Notes: generated by a model from the letters alone, not told the origin. DNA of 64,000 bases from Metabacillus sp. B2-18 (GCF_021117275.1 NZ_CP088245.1:5024001-5088000); one strand, 5' to 3'; numbered from the stretch's first letter, positions 37,330 through 46,535 are shown. Numbers and translations: made by a program.

Positions 37330-38080
37330 TCCTTACATTCACACCTTTCTTTTTTAAATAAACATCTAAAGCATTGGCCATCCATTCTTCCTCTTCAGTT
37401 GAGAATGGTGAATGAAACAGCCATGTATCATCTTCCACTTCTTTCTCTGAAATCTCTTGAACAAAACCAAGATCATCACCTGTTAAATCTTTCACAAGAT
37501 ACATCATTTCGTCAATCAATTCTTGAACTTGATTATCCTCTGGCCCAAGACTAGTTAGCTTTTTTAACTCCGTTGAAATTTCGACCCACTTTTTTTCTAA
37601 TTTCAACTGTTTGCTCTCAGGCACACTATATATTTCATTTACTAATTCTTCATCTATATAACCTTTTAGCCACTCTTTCTGCTCATTTTCCATTTGAATC
37701 GTATTGATGAGTGTTATAAAGATAGATGGGTTAATTTCCTTATGATCTTCTACAATATGAAGAGCACGATCCAATGCCTTAATCACATTTTCAATTTGTT
37801 CCTTCTTTTGAATCATCTCTTTTCTTTGAAAAGAAAGAGTATCCTTCAAGTCCCACGTCTCTTTTTGGAAAAATTCTTTGATTTGTTCTAATGAATAACC
37901 CAAAAATTTGAGAGTAAGAATTCGTTGTAAAGTAACAAAATCTTTATTTGTATAATAGCGTCTTCCCTTTTCTGTTACATATGAGGGCTTTAAAAGACCA
38001 AGTTCATCATAATAGTGTAAAGTGCGGATTGTTGTTGCTGTTTTCTTAGAAAATTCACCAATTGAATATTTATCCTTCAT
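37301..38080 (-). CDS. MerR-family regulator with TipAS-like effector domain
   Basis: A 259-residue activator from ATG 38080, 7 bases after GGAGGT. N-terminal MerR winged helix (YSIGEFSKKTATTIRTLHYYDELGLL, residues 4 onward, given here in part as TTIRTLHYYDELGLL) and a long dimerisation helix to about 120. The C-terminal region (about 130-245) resembles the antibiotic-binding TipAS domain (WMANALDVYLKKKG). It should twist the 19-bp-spacer promoter at 38112-38142 and thus control itself and the BmrA-like exporter. The C-terminal end overlaps the exporter gene. Confidence 0.85.
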   Translation of the reverse strand: MKDKYSIGEFSKKTATTIRTLHYYDELGLLKPSYVTEKGRRYYTNKDFVTLQRILTLKFLGYSLEQIKEFFQKETWDLKDTLSFQRKEMIQKKEQIENVIKALDRALHIVEDHKEINPSIFITLINTIQMENEQKEWLKGYIDEELVNEIYSVPESKQLKLEKKWVEISTELKKLTSLGPEDNQVQELIDEMMYLVKDLTGDDLGFVQEISEKEVEDDTWLFHSPFSTEEEEWMANALDVYLKKKGVNVRNGNGTKEPS

Positions 38081-38111
38081 GAAGAATACCTCCAATCAAC
38101 CTTATAGAACA

Positions 38112-38142
38112 ATCATATAACCTCACGTAACGTGAGAAGCAA
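38112..38142 (-). promoter_or_regulatory. MerR-type promoter with 19-bp spacer
   Basis: On the minus strand TTGCTT (38137-38142) and TATGAT (38112-38117) are separated by exactly 19 bases. The spacer holds the palindrome CTCACGTTACGTGAG. An overlong spacer with a central palindrome is the signature of promoters activated by MerR-family proteins through DNA distortion. It drives the regulator-exporter operon. Confidence 0.85.
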
Positions 38143-38281
38143 GTAAAATGTAATACCTTTTTATATTTTCATAAAGTTTAATCCAGGAAGACTGATAAAT
38201 ACAGTTTCTTACTTACTTCCAAATAATACAAGTTACCATACTTGAAGACGATGATAGAATAATCTTTCAACAAAAAACTTC

Positions 38282-38305
38282 CCAACTGTAGCAGCTGGGA
38301 AGTTC
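38282..38305 (-). terminator. Terminator of the mmuM operon
   Basis: Stem AACTTCCCA / TGGGAAGTT with TTTTTTG following on the minus strand. It lies about 50 bases past the mmuM stop. Confidence 0.7.
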
Positions 38306-38353
38306 TTTTGTTCATTATTATTCTAAAGCTTTTGAGTTAATATCTTTTCTTAG

Positions 38354-39289
38354 CTATTTTCTTGCCCATGCAGTTATTGCTTTTATATCCTCAGGCTTCG
38401 TTCTACAGCAACCACCTATAATCTTTGCACCTGCATCAAACCAGCGTTGAGTACTACAGGAAAATTGATTTGTAGAAGATGGTTTATCCCATGTTTTACT
38501 TGTTGCATCATATTCCTCACCTGAATTAGGATAAACAATAATAGGTTTAGAGGTTTCCCCCTTTATTTCTTTAATTAACGAGTTAATGAAGTTTGGAGAT
38601 GAACAATTAATACCAATGGCAGCTACCTGCTCTTCCCCATCTAGCTCTTTTGCACAATCAGCAATGTTGTCTCCATTGCTAATATGTAGTTCATCTTTTG
38701 CACTAAAGCTGATCCAAGCATAGACCTCCGGAAATTCCTTTAGAACTCTAACGATTGCTTTTGCCTCTAAAAGACAAGGAATGGTTTCACAAGCGAGAAT
38801 ATCAGCACCCGCTTCTACCAAGATTTTCATTCTTTCTCTATGAAAAACCACCAATTCTTCTTCACTTAATGAATAATCCCCTCGATATTCGGAGCCATCT
38901 GCAAGAAATGCTCCATACGGCCCAACAGAAGCAGCCACTAGCGGCTTTGGCCGGTTTGAGGGCTGACTACCCTCCGCCCAAAACTCATCACGAGCCTCTG
39001 CTGCAAGTTGGACAGACTTTTTAATTAAATCAATTGCCTCTTCTTCGGATAAACCTCTTTCTTTATATCCTTCAACAGTGGCTTGGTAACTTGCTGTTAT
39101 GGCACAATCTGCACCAGCTTTGAAATAATCTGTATGAACCTGCTTAATTAATTCTGGATTTTCTAATAAGATCTTAGCTGACCATAATCGATCATTCAAA
39201 TTGCATCCATAATTCTCAAACTCAGTTGCCATAGCTCCATCAAGTATCATCATCGGGAAATCCCTTAAAATTTGTTCAATCGGGTTCAT
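38354..39289 (-). CDS. mmuM: Homocysteine S-methyltransferase
   Basis: A 311-residue enzyme of the MmuM/YbgG family that moves a methyl group from S-methylmethionine (or S-adenosylmethionine) to homocysteine, giving methionine. The zinc-binding cysteines are visible: one in GINCSSPN (about residue 229) and the pair in IIGGCCRT (about 294-295); DGAMATEFE near the N-terminus is typical. Last gene of an operon with an amino-acid ABC importer, controlled by the SAM-I riboswitch at 41849. Confidence 0.9.
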   Translation of the reverse strand: MNPIEQILRDFPMMILDGAMATEFENYGCNLNDRLWSAKILLENPELIKQVHTDYFKAGADCAITASYQATVEGYKERGLSEEEAIDLIKKSVQLAAEARDEFWAEGSQPSNRPKPLVAASVGPYGAFLADGSEYRGDYSLSEEELVVFHRERMKILVEAGADILACETIPCLLEAKAIVRVLKEFPEVYAWISFSAKDELHISNGDNIADCAKELDGEEQVAAIGINCSSPNFINSLIKEIKGETSKPIIVYPNSGEEYDATSKTWDKPSSTNQFSCSTQRWFDAGAKIIGGCCRTKPEDIKAITAWARK

Positions 39290-39337
39290 TCCATCCTTTT
39301 CCTTCCTACAGTAAAGCTACAAGAAGGAATCAAACCA

Positions 39338-40075
39338 TTACTTCTTTAATACTTTACTTAAAAATTTCCTCGTTCTTTCAACACTAGGATTGCTGAAAAT
39401 TTGCTCTGCTGTTCCTTCTTCAAGGATTATTCCATCTTCAATAAAAACAACCCGATCAGAAATCTCACGTGCAAAATTAAGTTCGTGTGTCACAATCAGC
39501 ATTGTATTCCCTTCATTTGCAACAGCTTTTATCACTGATAAAACTTCATCAACTAACTCTGGGTCGAGAGAGGAAGTTGGTTCATCAAACAATAACACTT
39601 CCGGGTTTAATGCTAGCGCTCTAGCAATTCCCACCCTTTGCTGTTGTCCTCCTGAAAGCTGTGCTGGATAATGATTTAATCGATCTTTCAAGCCAACCTT
39701 TTCAAGGAGATCTTTTCCTACCTTACTAGCCTCAGCTGAATTCATGCGCTTCACACTGGTCAAGCCAATCATGACATTTTGTAGGACAGTTAAATTTTTA
39801 AATAAATTATACTGTTGAAAGACCATTCCTGTTGAAGTTCTTAGTGACAAAATATCAGCCTTACCTGCTGATGTAACATCTACTCGTTTATCATTTATCT
39901 CAACAACTCCACTTGAAGGAGTTTCAAGGAAATTTATGCAGCGTAATAAGGTTGATTTCCCTGATCCACTTGGTCCTAAAATAGAGACAACTTCTCCTTT
40001 CTTAATAGAAAGGTCAATCCCTTTTAACACATGCTGCTGATCAAAGTATTTATGGATATTTTCTAATTTAATCAT
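39338..40075 (-). CDS. Polar amino-acid ABC transporter ATPase
   Basis: A 245-residue ATPase of the GlnQ/TcyC class: Walker A GPSGSGKST (about 33-41), QQYNLFKNLTVLQN, signature LSGGQQQR and Walker B VLLFDEPTS. Its ATG overlaps the permease stop codon by four bases. The importer is predicted to bring in a methionine-related compound because of its riboswitch and the mmuM partner. Confidence 0.9.
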   Translation of the reverse strand: MIKLENIHKYFDQQHVLKGIDLSIKKGEVVSILGPSGSGKSTLLRCINFLETPSSGVVEINDKRVDVTSAGKADILSLRTSTGMVFQQYNLFKNLTVLQNVMIGLTSVKRMNSAEASKVGKDLLEKVGLKDRLNHYPAQLSGGQQQRVGIARALALNPEVLLFDEPTSSLDPELVDEVLSVIKAVANEGNTMLIVTHELNFAREISDRVVFIEDGIILEEGTAEQIFSNPSVERTRKFLSKVLKK

Positions 40076-40794
40076 GAGGCAATCCCTCTTTCATATCTCC
40101 GGACGCGTTTCTCTACTAAAACAAGTAATCTCTCAACAACGTTACATAAAATCCAGTAAATAATCGAAACAGCTATATACACTTCAAAAAAGGCCAGCCC
40201 GCGTGATCCCATAATTTTGGCTTGTCCCATAATATCAATAACGCCAATAATAAAAACAAGAGAAGTATCCTTTATCGTACTGATGAACATATTTCCCAGA
40301 TTAGGAATTGCGACTGTTAAGGCCTGTGGAAAAATGATTTTAAGCATCATTTGCGTTGAACTCATCCCTATTGCTTTAGCAGCCTCAAACTGACCTCGAT
40401 CAACTGATTGAATGGCTGATCTGATCGTTTCAGACAAATAGGCACCCAAATTAATTGAAAAGGCTAATAATGCATAAACCTCTGGAGCAATAATGTTCAC
40501 GTCAAAATTTTGAAGCAAACCGTATTCATTTTGAACTAAATAAATCACTTTTGGTATCCCATAAAAAACAAGGTAAATCTGCACCAACAATGGTGTACCT
40601 CTAATAAAAGAAACGTAAAAAGAAGAAATGGTCTTTAAGACTGGAACTTGATAGATTTTTATAAGTGCTGTGGCAAGTCCAATAAATAAACTAATAATCA
40701 ATGAGCCTACTGCAATGCCAATTGTAATTGGTAACCTTGCAACAATAGCAGGAAAGCTTTCTATTAAAAAACCAATATCTAATAAATTTTCCAT
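40072..40794 (-). CDS. Polar amino-acid ABC transporter permease
   Basis: A 240-residue HisM-type permease with about five membrane helices and the EAA-type loop SVDRGQFEAAKAIGMS (about 133-148) that contacts the ATPase. Lies 21 bases after the binding-protein gene and overlaps the ATPase gene. Substrate as discussed for the operon. Confidence 0.9.
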   Translation of the reverse strand: MENLLDIGFLIESFPAIVARLPITIGIAVGSLIISLFIGLATALIKIYQVPVLKTISSFYVSFIRGTPLLVQIYLVFYGIPKVIYLVQNEYGLLQNFDVNIIAPEVYALLAFSINLGAYLSETIRSAIQSVDRGQFEAAKAIGMSSTQMMLKIIFPQALTVAIPNLGNMFISTIKDTSLVFIIGVIDIMGQAKIMGSRGLAFFEVYIAVSIIYWILCNVVERLLVLVEKRVRRYERGIAS

Positions 40795-40815
40795 TTTGAA
40801 TTCCCTTCTTCAACC

Positions 40816-41634
40816 TTATTCAGGGATATATTCTCCACCAGTCCACTTTTTCGAAAGTTCAGCTAACGTTCCATCTTCTTTCAGTTGTTTAATAACAGGA
40901 TCGACCAGTGCCTTTAATTCCTCACCCTGCTTCTCATCTTTAAATACAATCCCCATATCATCTTGAACGATAGGCTGTCCAACAATCTCTACATCAAGAT
41001 TATATTTTTCCAAAACCGTGTTAATCATGATTGGATCATTAACATAGGCATCAATTCGTCCATTTTGTACATCTTGTAAAATCTCTGAAGGAGTACCACT
41101 TTCGCTATATTTTAGAATAATGTCATTTTCAGCTTTCTTATTATGTTCTTCTAGCAAGAGTGTATAAGAATCGCCAGCCAATGCTCCTACCTTTTTACCC
41201 TCTAAATCTTCTAATGACTTAATATCTGTTTCACCTGACTTCACAACAATTACGGTTTCTGCAGCAAAATAAGATTCATCTGTAAATAAATATTTCTCTT
41301 CACGTTCTGGTGTTTTTGCTATTTGATCTGCAACTGCCTGAATTTTATTTGACTCTAATGCAAGAAACATACTATCCCAAGGTGTAGCAACAAACTCAAA
41401 CGTATAACCATCTAGCTTTTTATCAATTTCCTTCACTACGTCAATATCATATCCAGTAAGTTCATTGTTCTCATCAGCAAATGCAAAAGGTGGATAATCA
41501 TTTTGTGTTCCAACTAAAATCACTTTATCCCCTGTTTCTTCTTTAGCAGCTTCTTTTGATGAACAACCACTGACTATTCCAGCTAAGCCTAATAGGGCAA
41601 TCATTGGTACAAGTAAACGAGATTTTCTTTTCAT
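40816..41634 (-). CDS. Amino-acid ABC transporter substrate-binding lipoprotein
   Basis: A 272-residue solute-binding protein of family 3. ATG 41634 is 8 bases after AAAGGAG; an in-frame ATG at 41655 lies upstream of that ribosome site. A lipoprotein signal ends at the lipobox VSGC (Cys about 24). Family motifs include YPPFAFADENNELTGYDIDV and DAYVNDP. It captures the substrate at the membrane surface for the permease/ATPase next door. SAM-riboswitch control and the mmuM gene suggest S-methylmethionine, methionine or a related sulfur amino acid. Confidence 0.9.
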   Translation of the reverse strand: MKRKSRLLVPMIALLGLAGIVSGCSSKEAAKEETGDKVILVGTQNDYPPFAFADENNELTGYDIDVVKEIDKKLDGYTFEFVATPWDSMFLALESNKIQAVADQIAKTPEREEKYLFTDESYFAAETVIVVKSGETDIKSLEDLEGKKVGALAGDSYTLLLEEHNKKAENDIILKYSESGTPSEILQDVQNGRIDAYVNDPIMINTVLEKYNLDVEIVGQPIVQDDMGIVFKDEKQGEELKALVDPVIKQLKEDGTLAELSKKWTGGEYIPE

Positions 41635-41805
41635 ATCATTGACTCCTTTTTTCATTATGATGTAAATATTAATTCTTACTAAATTTATAGGAATAATAGT
41701 GCTATTATAACGAATTGAATTGATATTGCAATGATTATTTTTAATTTTATGTAAATTTAGAATTATCTATATGGCAATTTAGTCTTCCCGGTTCTTTTAT
41801 CAAAC

Positions 41806-41838
41806 AAAAAAGCCTCCTTCAATCGAAAGAGGCTTTTT
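41806..41838 (-). terminator. Riboswitch expression-platform terminator
   Basis: Stem AAAAAGCCTC / GAGGCTTTTT with a T run on the minus strand, directly downstream of the SAM-I aptamer and upstream of the binding-protein gene. It forms when SAM is bound and stops transcription. Confidence 0.88.
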
Positions 41839-41848
41839 CTATCTAAAC

Positions 41849-41949
41849 CTTATCTCTCAGAATGAAACACTCTGCAGGAATTAGCACCTTTCATAAAAAT
41901 GATGGTTGCTGGACGTCGTCGGGCCTGTCCCTCAGTCTCTCGTGATAAG
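41849..41949 (-). promoter_or_regulatory. SAM-I (S-box) riboswitch
   Basis: On the minus strand, CTTATC...GATAAG closes the P1 helix. The conserved core is present: AGAGACTGAGGGACAGGCCC, then CCAGCAACC, then AAGGTGCTAATTCCTGCAG and the 3' GAGATAAGG. This is the standard S-box aptamer order. It controls the ABC importer-mmuM operon by SAM-dependent termination, so transport is on when methionine/SAM is low. Confidence 0.95.
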
Positions 41950-41973
41950 ATATTCAGTTTTTAGTATAGTATG

Positions 41974-42002
41974 ATATTATTTAATATTAAGACTATTGTC
42001 AA
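41974..42002 (-). promoter_or_regulatory. Promoter of the riboswitch operon
   Basis: On the minus strand TTGACA (41997-42002) and TAATAT (41974-41979) are 17 bases apart, placing the start some 15-20 bases before the aptamer. Confidence 0.7.
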
Positions 42003-42131
42003 ACAATTTTTTGCTAATATCCCATTTTTAGCAGATTACTATAAATTTAACCATCTAAAAGTCCAGGAATCTATTAAATTTTATTATTTTAAACTTAGTA
42101 ACATTGATGAAAAGAATAGGAGGCAAGTAGC

Positions 42132-43274
42132 TTGAAAAAGAAACACATTTTTGACGTAGCAATCATTGGTGCAGGGACGATGGGAATGGCAGCTGGTGCC
42201 TTTTTAGCACAGCAGCAAGTAAAGACTGTGTTAATTGATGCCTTTGATCCGCCTCATAATCGCGGAAGCCACCATGGAGATACTCGAATGATTCGGCATG
42301 CCTATGGTGAAGGCAGACAATATGTAAGTTTAGTAAAACGTGCCCAACAATTATGGGAGGATTTAGAAGCCCAAACTGGCTATAAGATATTTGAAAAAAC
42401 AGGTGTTATTGGACTCGGACCAAAAGACTCCACATTTCTACAGGAAACAATAGCTGCTGCAAACAAATACGAATTGCCATTAGAGGTACTTACTAGCAAT
42501 GAGGTGAAAAAAAGATGGCCGGGATTTTCTGTTCCAGAACATTTTATTGGATGCTTTGAAGCAGAATCAGGGTTAATTTATAGTGAAAACGCTATTCAAG
42601 CCTACAAAGAAATTGCTATTCATCATGGAGCACAGCTTGAGACAAATACTCCTGTTCAGCAAATTGAAATAGATGGTAAATCTCTTGTCAAAATCATAAC
42701 TGAAAATAAGGTATTTTGGGCTAAAAAGGTCATTGTTACAGTTGGTGCATGGGCCTCTAAACTGTTACCTGATTTAGCACTTCCTATTCAGCCAACTCGT
42801 AAAGCCTTCGGTTGGTTTGACGCACCTGCTAACCTGTATGATGTTGACAACTTCCCATCCTTTTATATAGAGGATAAGGAAAATATGTGTTATGGATTCC
42901 CAAGCATAGATGGAAAAGGTCTTAAAATTGGGAAATCAGATGGTGGACAAGATATTGATCCTAACAAGCATACTCAGAATTTTGGACAATTTGATACAGA
43001 TGAAGACGAACTCCGTTTTTTCCTTAAAAACTACATGCCCGAAGCAAACGGATTACTAAATCACGGTAAAACTTGTTTATATACAATTTCAAGGGACAAT
43101 CATTTTATCATCGATCACCTTCCTAAGCATGATCACATTATTTTGGCCTGTGGTTTCTCTGGACATGGTTTTAAATTCGCAAGCGTAATGGGAGAAGTAT
43201 TAAGCGAATTAGCTATGAACGGAGAAAGCAAGTTTGATCTTTCAATATTTTCACTCGAGAGGTTTGGTTTGTAA
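42132..43274 (+). CDS. FAD-dependent N-methyl amino acid oxidase (MSOX/MTOX family)
   Basis: A 380-residue monomeric sarcosine oxidase/N-methyltryptophan oxidase-type flavoprotein. It starts at TTG 42132 after GGAGGCAAG. FAD-binding GAGTMGMAAG (about 12-21), the GSHHGDTRMIRHAYGEG segment (about 44-60), the Cys for covalent FAD in KTCLYT (about 314) and the C-terminal GFSGHGFKFASVMGE. It oxidises N-methyl amino acids to the amine, formaldehyde and H2O2. Sequence details look slightly closer to N-methyltryptophan oxidase than to sarcosine oxidase. Lone gene, substrate unproven. Confidence 0.85.
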   Translation: MKKKHIFDVAIIGAGTMGMAAGAFLAQQQVKTVLIDAFDPPHNRGSHHGDTRMIRHAYGEGRQYVSLVKRAQQLWEDLEAQTGYKIFEKTGVIGLGPKDSTFLQETIAAANKYELPLEVLTSNEVKKRWPGFSVPEHFIGCFEAESGLIYSENAIQAYKEIAIHHGAQLETNTPVQQIEIDGKSLVKIITENKVFWAKKVIVTVGAWASKLLPDLALPIQPTRKAFGWFDAPANLYDVDNFPSFYIEDKENMCYGFPSIDGKGLKIGKSDGGQDIDPNKHTQNFGQFDTDEDELRFFLKNYMPEANGLLNHGKTCLYTISRDNHFIIDHLPKHDHIILACGFSGHGFKFASVMGEVLSELAMNGESKFDLSIFSLERFGL

Positions 43275-43312
43275 TTTTTTCGATCTAATGTGCCTGTTAT
43301 GGAATAAATTTT

Positions 43313-43383
43313 AAGGATGATCTGAAGAGTAACTTCATAATATAACAAATTTATTTTACTATTTTTCTTTACTGATCATCCTT
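43313..43383. repeat. Long-loop inverted repeat
   Basis: AAGGATGATC (43313-43322) and GATCATCCTT (43374-43383) form perfect 10-base arms 51 bases apart, spanning the gap between the oxidase and LysM genes. It could be a weak terminator or a remnant of a repeat; function unclear. Confidence 0.35.
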
Positions 43384-43441
43384 CCTCACGTTAACGAATA
43401 TCATGAATATGAATAGCAAAACATTCATAGGAGTGATCGTT

Positions 43442-44239
43442 ATGCCTGTCGTTGATGGTACTTCTTTTGTCTATACTGTTAAACAAGGAGACACCGTGTA
43501 TTCCATAGCCTCGAGAATTGGAGGAACTGTTCCTCTCCTAGTAGAAGCAAATGCGATCTACCCTCCTGTTACAGATCCATATCTCATCTTTCCTGGTGAG
43601 GTATTAGTTATCTCAGCACCTGGTAATAGACAGGTAAATCACATTGTTAATGCTGGTGAAACACTAAATAGCATCGCTCAACGATATTCAACAAATGTAG
43701 ATTTACTTCAAGGGATAAATACACAAATTGTTAACCCTAACGTTATTTATCAAAATCAAATTCTAAGCGTCCCTTCTCTTGTTTATTTAGTTGAAGAAGG
43801 AGATACATTAAACAAAATTGCCAAACGCTTTGGAATTTCTTTATCAACACTACTTGATGCGAATCGCCAGCGACCAGGTATCTCACCTGATGTTATTTAT
43901 CCTGGATATCAACTTATTATCCCGCTTCCAACATCTAAAAATATTGTTATTTTTCAACCTTTACCCGGAACAGTCATTCGTGCTGGTCAGCAACTTTCAG
44001 GATTTGCCCGTGCCTTTGAAGGAGTCATTCTCTATCGTATTGTTGATGATAATGGTCAAATTGTAACCCAGGAATCACCGATCCAAACAACAGCAGGTGC
44101 CCCTGCATATGGATCCTTCTCCATTCCTATCACATTTAATCAGCAACCAACTGCTGGTTCTGGGGAATTATGGGTTTATACTCGAAGTCCACGGGATGGA
44201 AGGATTGAGGATTTGGTTCAGGTGCTTGTGAGGTTTTAG
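43442..44239 (+). CDS. LysM-repeat protein with Gmad2 domain
   Basis: A 265-residue protein from ATG 43442 behind AGGAGTG. Three LysM peptidoglycan-binding repeats (about residues 8-57, 66-110 and 112-158: FVYTVKQGDTVYSIA, HIVNAGETLNSIA, YLVEEGDTLNKIA). A C-terminal Gmad2 immunoglobulin-like domain follows (IVIFQPLPGTVIRAGQQLSG to the end), a domain linked to spore germination/sporulation proteins. No signal peptide, as for many spore-coat or cortex-associated LysM proteins made in the mother cell. A role in spore envelope is inferred. Confidence 0.8.
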   Translation: MPVVDGTSFVYTVKQGDTVYSIASRIGGTVPLLVEANAIYPPVTDPYLIFPGEVLVISAPGNRQVNHIVNAGETLNSIAQRYSTNVDLLQGINTQIVNPNVIYQNQILSVPSLVYLVEEGDTLNKIAKRFGISLSTLLDANRQRPGISPDVIYPGYQLIIPLPTSKNIVIFQPLPGTVIRAGQQLSGFARAFEGVILYRIVDDNGQIVTQESPIQTTAGAPAYGSFSIPITFNQQPTAGSGELWVYTRSPRDGRIEDLVQVLVRF

Positions 44240-44269
44240 AAATCTTTATTGAAATATTAAATTGAAAAG

Positions 44270-44297
44270 ACAGGTATGTTTCAGTACCTGTTTTTTT
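44270..44297 (+). terminator. Terminator of the LysM gene
   Basis: Stem ACAGGTA / TACCTGT followed by seven or more T, 30 bases past the stop. Confidence 0.75.
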
Positions 44298-44344
44298 AAT
44301 GATTCGACATTTATCGGGAAGTGCCAGGCACCACACAAGAACTG

Positions 44345-44396
44345 TTGACAACCTTTTAAATAGGATATATAGTTGTGATAATGATAATTATTATCA
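44345..44396 (+). promoter_or_regulatory. Siderophore importer promoter with Fur box
   Basis: TTGACA (44345-44350) and TATAGT (44368-44373) are 17 bases apart. A 21-base Fur box of overlapping 7-1-7 repeats (44376-44396, starting TGATAATGATAAT and ending ATTATCA) lies right at the transcription start. Strong iron-dependent repression is expected. Confidence 0.88.
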
Positions 44397-44425
44397 AATA
44401 AACTTATATTAAGGAAGGGTTTACA

Positions 44426-45499
44426 ATGACGGCTAAACGTAATATTTCATTACTCTCAACATTATTAATTGCAATCCTTATGCTTGTATTAGTTGGTTGT
44501 TCAGGTGAGCAAGCAACTGAAAATACTGAATCAGAATCTAATGAGGGAACAAATACAGAAACAACGGAAACTGAAGAAGGAACAACTGAATATCCAATCG
44601 TGATTGAACACGCATTTGGTGAAACAACTATTGAAGAAAAACCTGAACGCGTTGCTACGATTGCATGGTCAAACCATGACGTTGCTCTTGCTCTTGATGT
44701 TGTGCCTGTAGGTTTCTCAGCTGCAAACTATGGTGTTCAAGATGATAGCGGTATGTTACCTTGGACTTCAGAAAAGTTAAAAGAACTTAATGCCGAAACG
44801 CCAACTATCTTTCAAGATACTGATGGTTTAGATTTTGAAGCAATTGCAGATGTTAATCCAGATGTTATTCTTGCAGCATACTCTGGTATTACTCAAGAAG
44901 AATATGATACATTAAGTGAAATCGCTCCAGTTGTTGCCTATCAAACGAGCCCTTGGGTAGCTTCATGGCGTGAACAAGTTACATTCAATGCTATGGGTAT
45001 GGGAATGGAAGAAGAAGGTAAACAACTTATTGCCGACACAGAGAAATTAATTGAAGAAAAAGCTAGTGAGCATGCTGAAATTAAAGGGAAAAAGGCTGCA
45101 TTTGTAAGTATTAGTGCCGAAGATTTATCTAAGTTCTACATCTACTCACCAGGAGATCCACGTGGTGCATTCCTTACTGAGCTAGGAATGGAATATCCTG
45201 AAAGTATTACAAGTCAAATAACTGATCCTAATAGTTTTTATATAGAAGTAAGTGCTGAAAATGCCGACATGCTTAACGATGCTGAAATTTTAGTATCATA
45301 TGGTGATGAAAATACCCTTGCAGCTTTACAGGCTGATCCAATCCTTGGAAAAGTCCCAGCGATCGAGAGAGGTTCTGTTGTTATTATTGGAGATAACACT
45401 CCACTTGCTGCAGCAGGTACTCCAAGCCCACTTTCAATTGAGTACTCAATTGATGAGTATTTAACATTACTCTCAGAAGCTGTAAGCAAAGTGAAATAA
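44426..45499 (+). CDS. Iron-siderophore substrate-binding lipoprotein
   Basis: A 357-residue FecB/FhuD-type binding protein. Lipoprotein signal with lipobox LVGC (Cys about 25), an acidic Ser/Thr/Glu-rich linker to about residue 55, then the helical-backbone fold (PERVATIAWSNHDVALAL, FEAIADVNPDVILAA, SPGDPRGAFLTELG). First gene of a four-gene importer operon under a Fur box. The ferric siderophore it binds (citrate, hydroxamate or other) cannot be told from the sequence. Confidence 0.88.
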   Translation: MTAKRNISLLSTLLIAILMLVLVGCSGEQATENTESESNEGTNTETTETEEGTTEYPIVIEHAFGETTIEEKPERVATIAWSNHDVALALDVVPVGFSAANYGVQDDSGMLPWTSEKLKELNAETPTIFQDTDGLDFEAIADVNPDVILAAYSGITQEEYDTLSEIAPVVAYQTSPWVASWREQVTFNAMGMGMEEEGKQLIADTEKLIEEKASEHAEIKGKKAAFVSISAEDLSKFYIYSPGDPRGAFLTELGMEYPESITSQITDPNSFYIEVSAENADMLNDAEILVSYGDENTLAALQADPILGKVPAIERGSVVIIGDNTPLAAAGTPSPLSIEYSIDEYLTLLSEAVSKVK

Positions 45500-45500
45500 A

Positions 45501-46535
45501 ATGGATCATACATCCGTTTCAGAAAATAAGCAGTTACTTATACCGAAAAATTTTATAAAAGTACTTATACTTTCTATTGTTTTACTCGGTATATGTGTAT
45601 TGGCTTCTCTAGCCTTTGGATCTCGTATAGTTGGATGGAATGAGCTGATTGATGGCTTATTCCATCCTGATGTGGATTCTCATGGAGCAAATGTTGTTCG
45701 CCAAAGAATTGCTAGAACAGTATTTAGTTTTATGTGTGGTGCTGCATTGGGAGTTTCTGGTGCTCTTATGCAATCGGTTACTCGTAATCCTATTGCAGAC
45801 CCTAGCATATTGGGAGTTAACACAGGGGCAGCACTATTCGTTGTTTGTGGAATCTCTTTTTTAAATATTAGCAGTGCTAGTCAATATATTTGGCTTGCAT
45901 TAGCAGGTGCAATTCTAACTGCCATTTTTGTATTCGGAATTGGTTCAATGGGGAGTGGCGGAGCCACGCCCCTTAAACTCGTTTTAGCAGGTGCTGCTAC
46001 AAGTGCTGCATTATCCTCTCTTGTAATGGCCATTATGATTCCTCGCTCAAACGTTATGGATCAATTTAGATTTTGGCAGGTTGGTAGTGTCGGCGCAGGA
46101 AATTGGAGCTCAATCTCTCTTTTTATTCCTTTTCTTATTGTTGGAATCCTAATAGCCATCTTTACTGCTCCAGCACTAAATGCATTAGCATTAGGTGATG
46201 AAGCTGCTACTGGTTTAGGTGTACGTACAGGAACACTTAGGCTTATCGCTGCCTTTGGTGGAGTACTATTGTGCGGTGTGGCAACAGCACTTGCAGGTCC
46301 TATCGGCTTTATTGGTTTATTAGCAACACATGTGATTCGACTCATGATTGGTCCTGATTTGCGATATGTTATTCCAATGTCAGCTCTTTCAGGTGCCATT
46401 ATCCTAACAATATCAGATGTTTTCGGTCGAATTTTAGGAAGTCCTGGTGAGCTTGAAGTTGGTGTTGTTACAGCATTTATTGGGGCTCCTATCTTAATCT
46501 TAATAACTATGAAAGCGAAAATGCGTGCACTATGA
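45501..46535 (+). CDS. Iron-siderophore ABC permease 1 (FecCD family)
   Basis: A 344-residue FecCD/BtuC-type permease with about nine to ten membrane helices. Family motifs: RIARTVFSFMCGAALGVSGA, NPIADPSILGVNTGA and GPIGFIGLLATHVIRLMIG. Starts 1 base after the binding-protein stop and overlaps the next permease gene by four bases; the two permeases form the heterodimeric channel. Confidence 0.9.
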   Translation: MDHTSVSENKQLLIPKNFIKVLILSIVLLGICVLASLAFGSRIVGWNELIDGLFHPDVDSHGANVVRQRIARTVFSFMCGAALGVSGALMQSVTRNPIADPSILGVNTGAALFVVCGISFLNISSASQYIWLALAGAILTAIFVFGIGSMGSGGATPLKLVLAGAATSAALSSLVMAIMIPRSNVMDQFRFWQVGSVGAGNWSSISLFIPFLIVGILIAIFTAPALNALALGDEAATGLGVRTGTLRLIAAFGGVLLCGVATALAGPIGFIGLLATHVIRLMIGPDLRYVIPMSALSGAIILTISDVFGRILGSPGELEVGVVTAFIGAPILILITMKAKMRAL

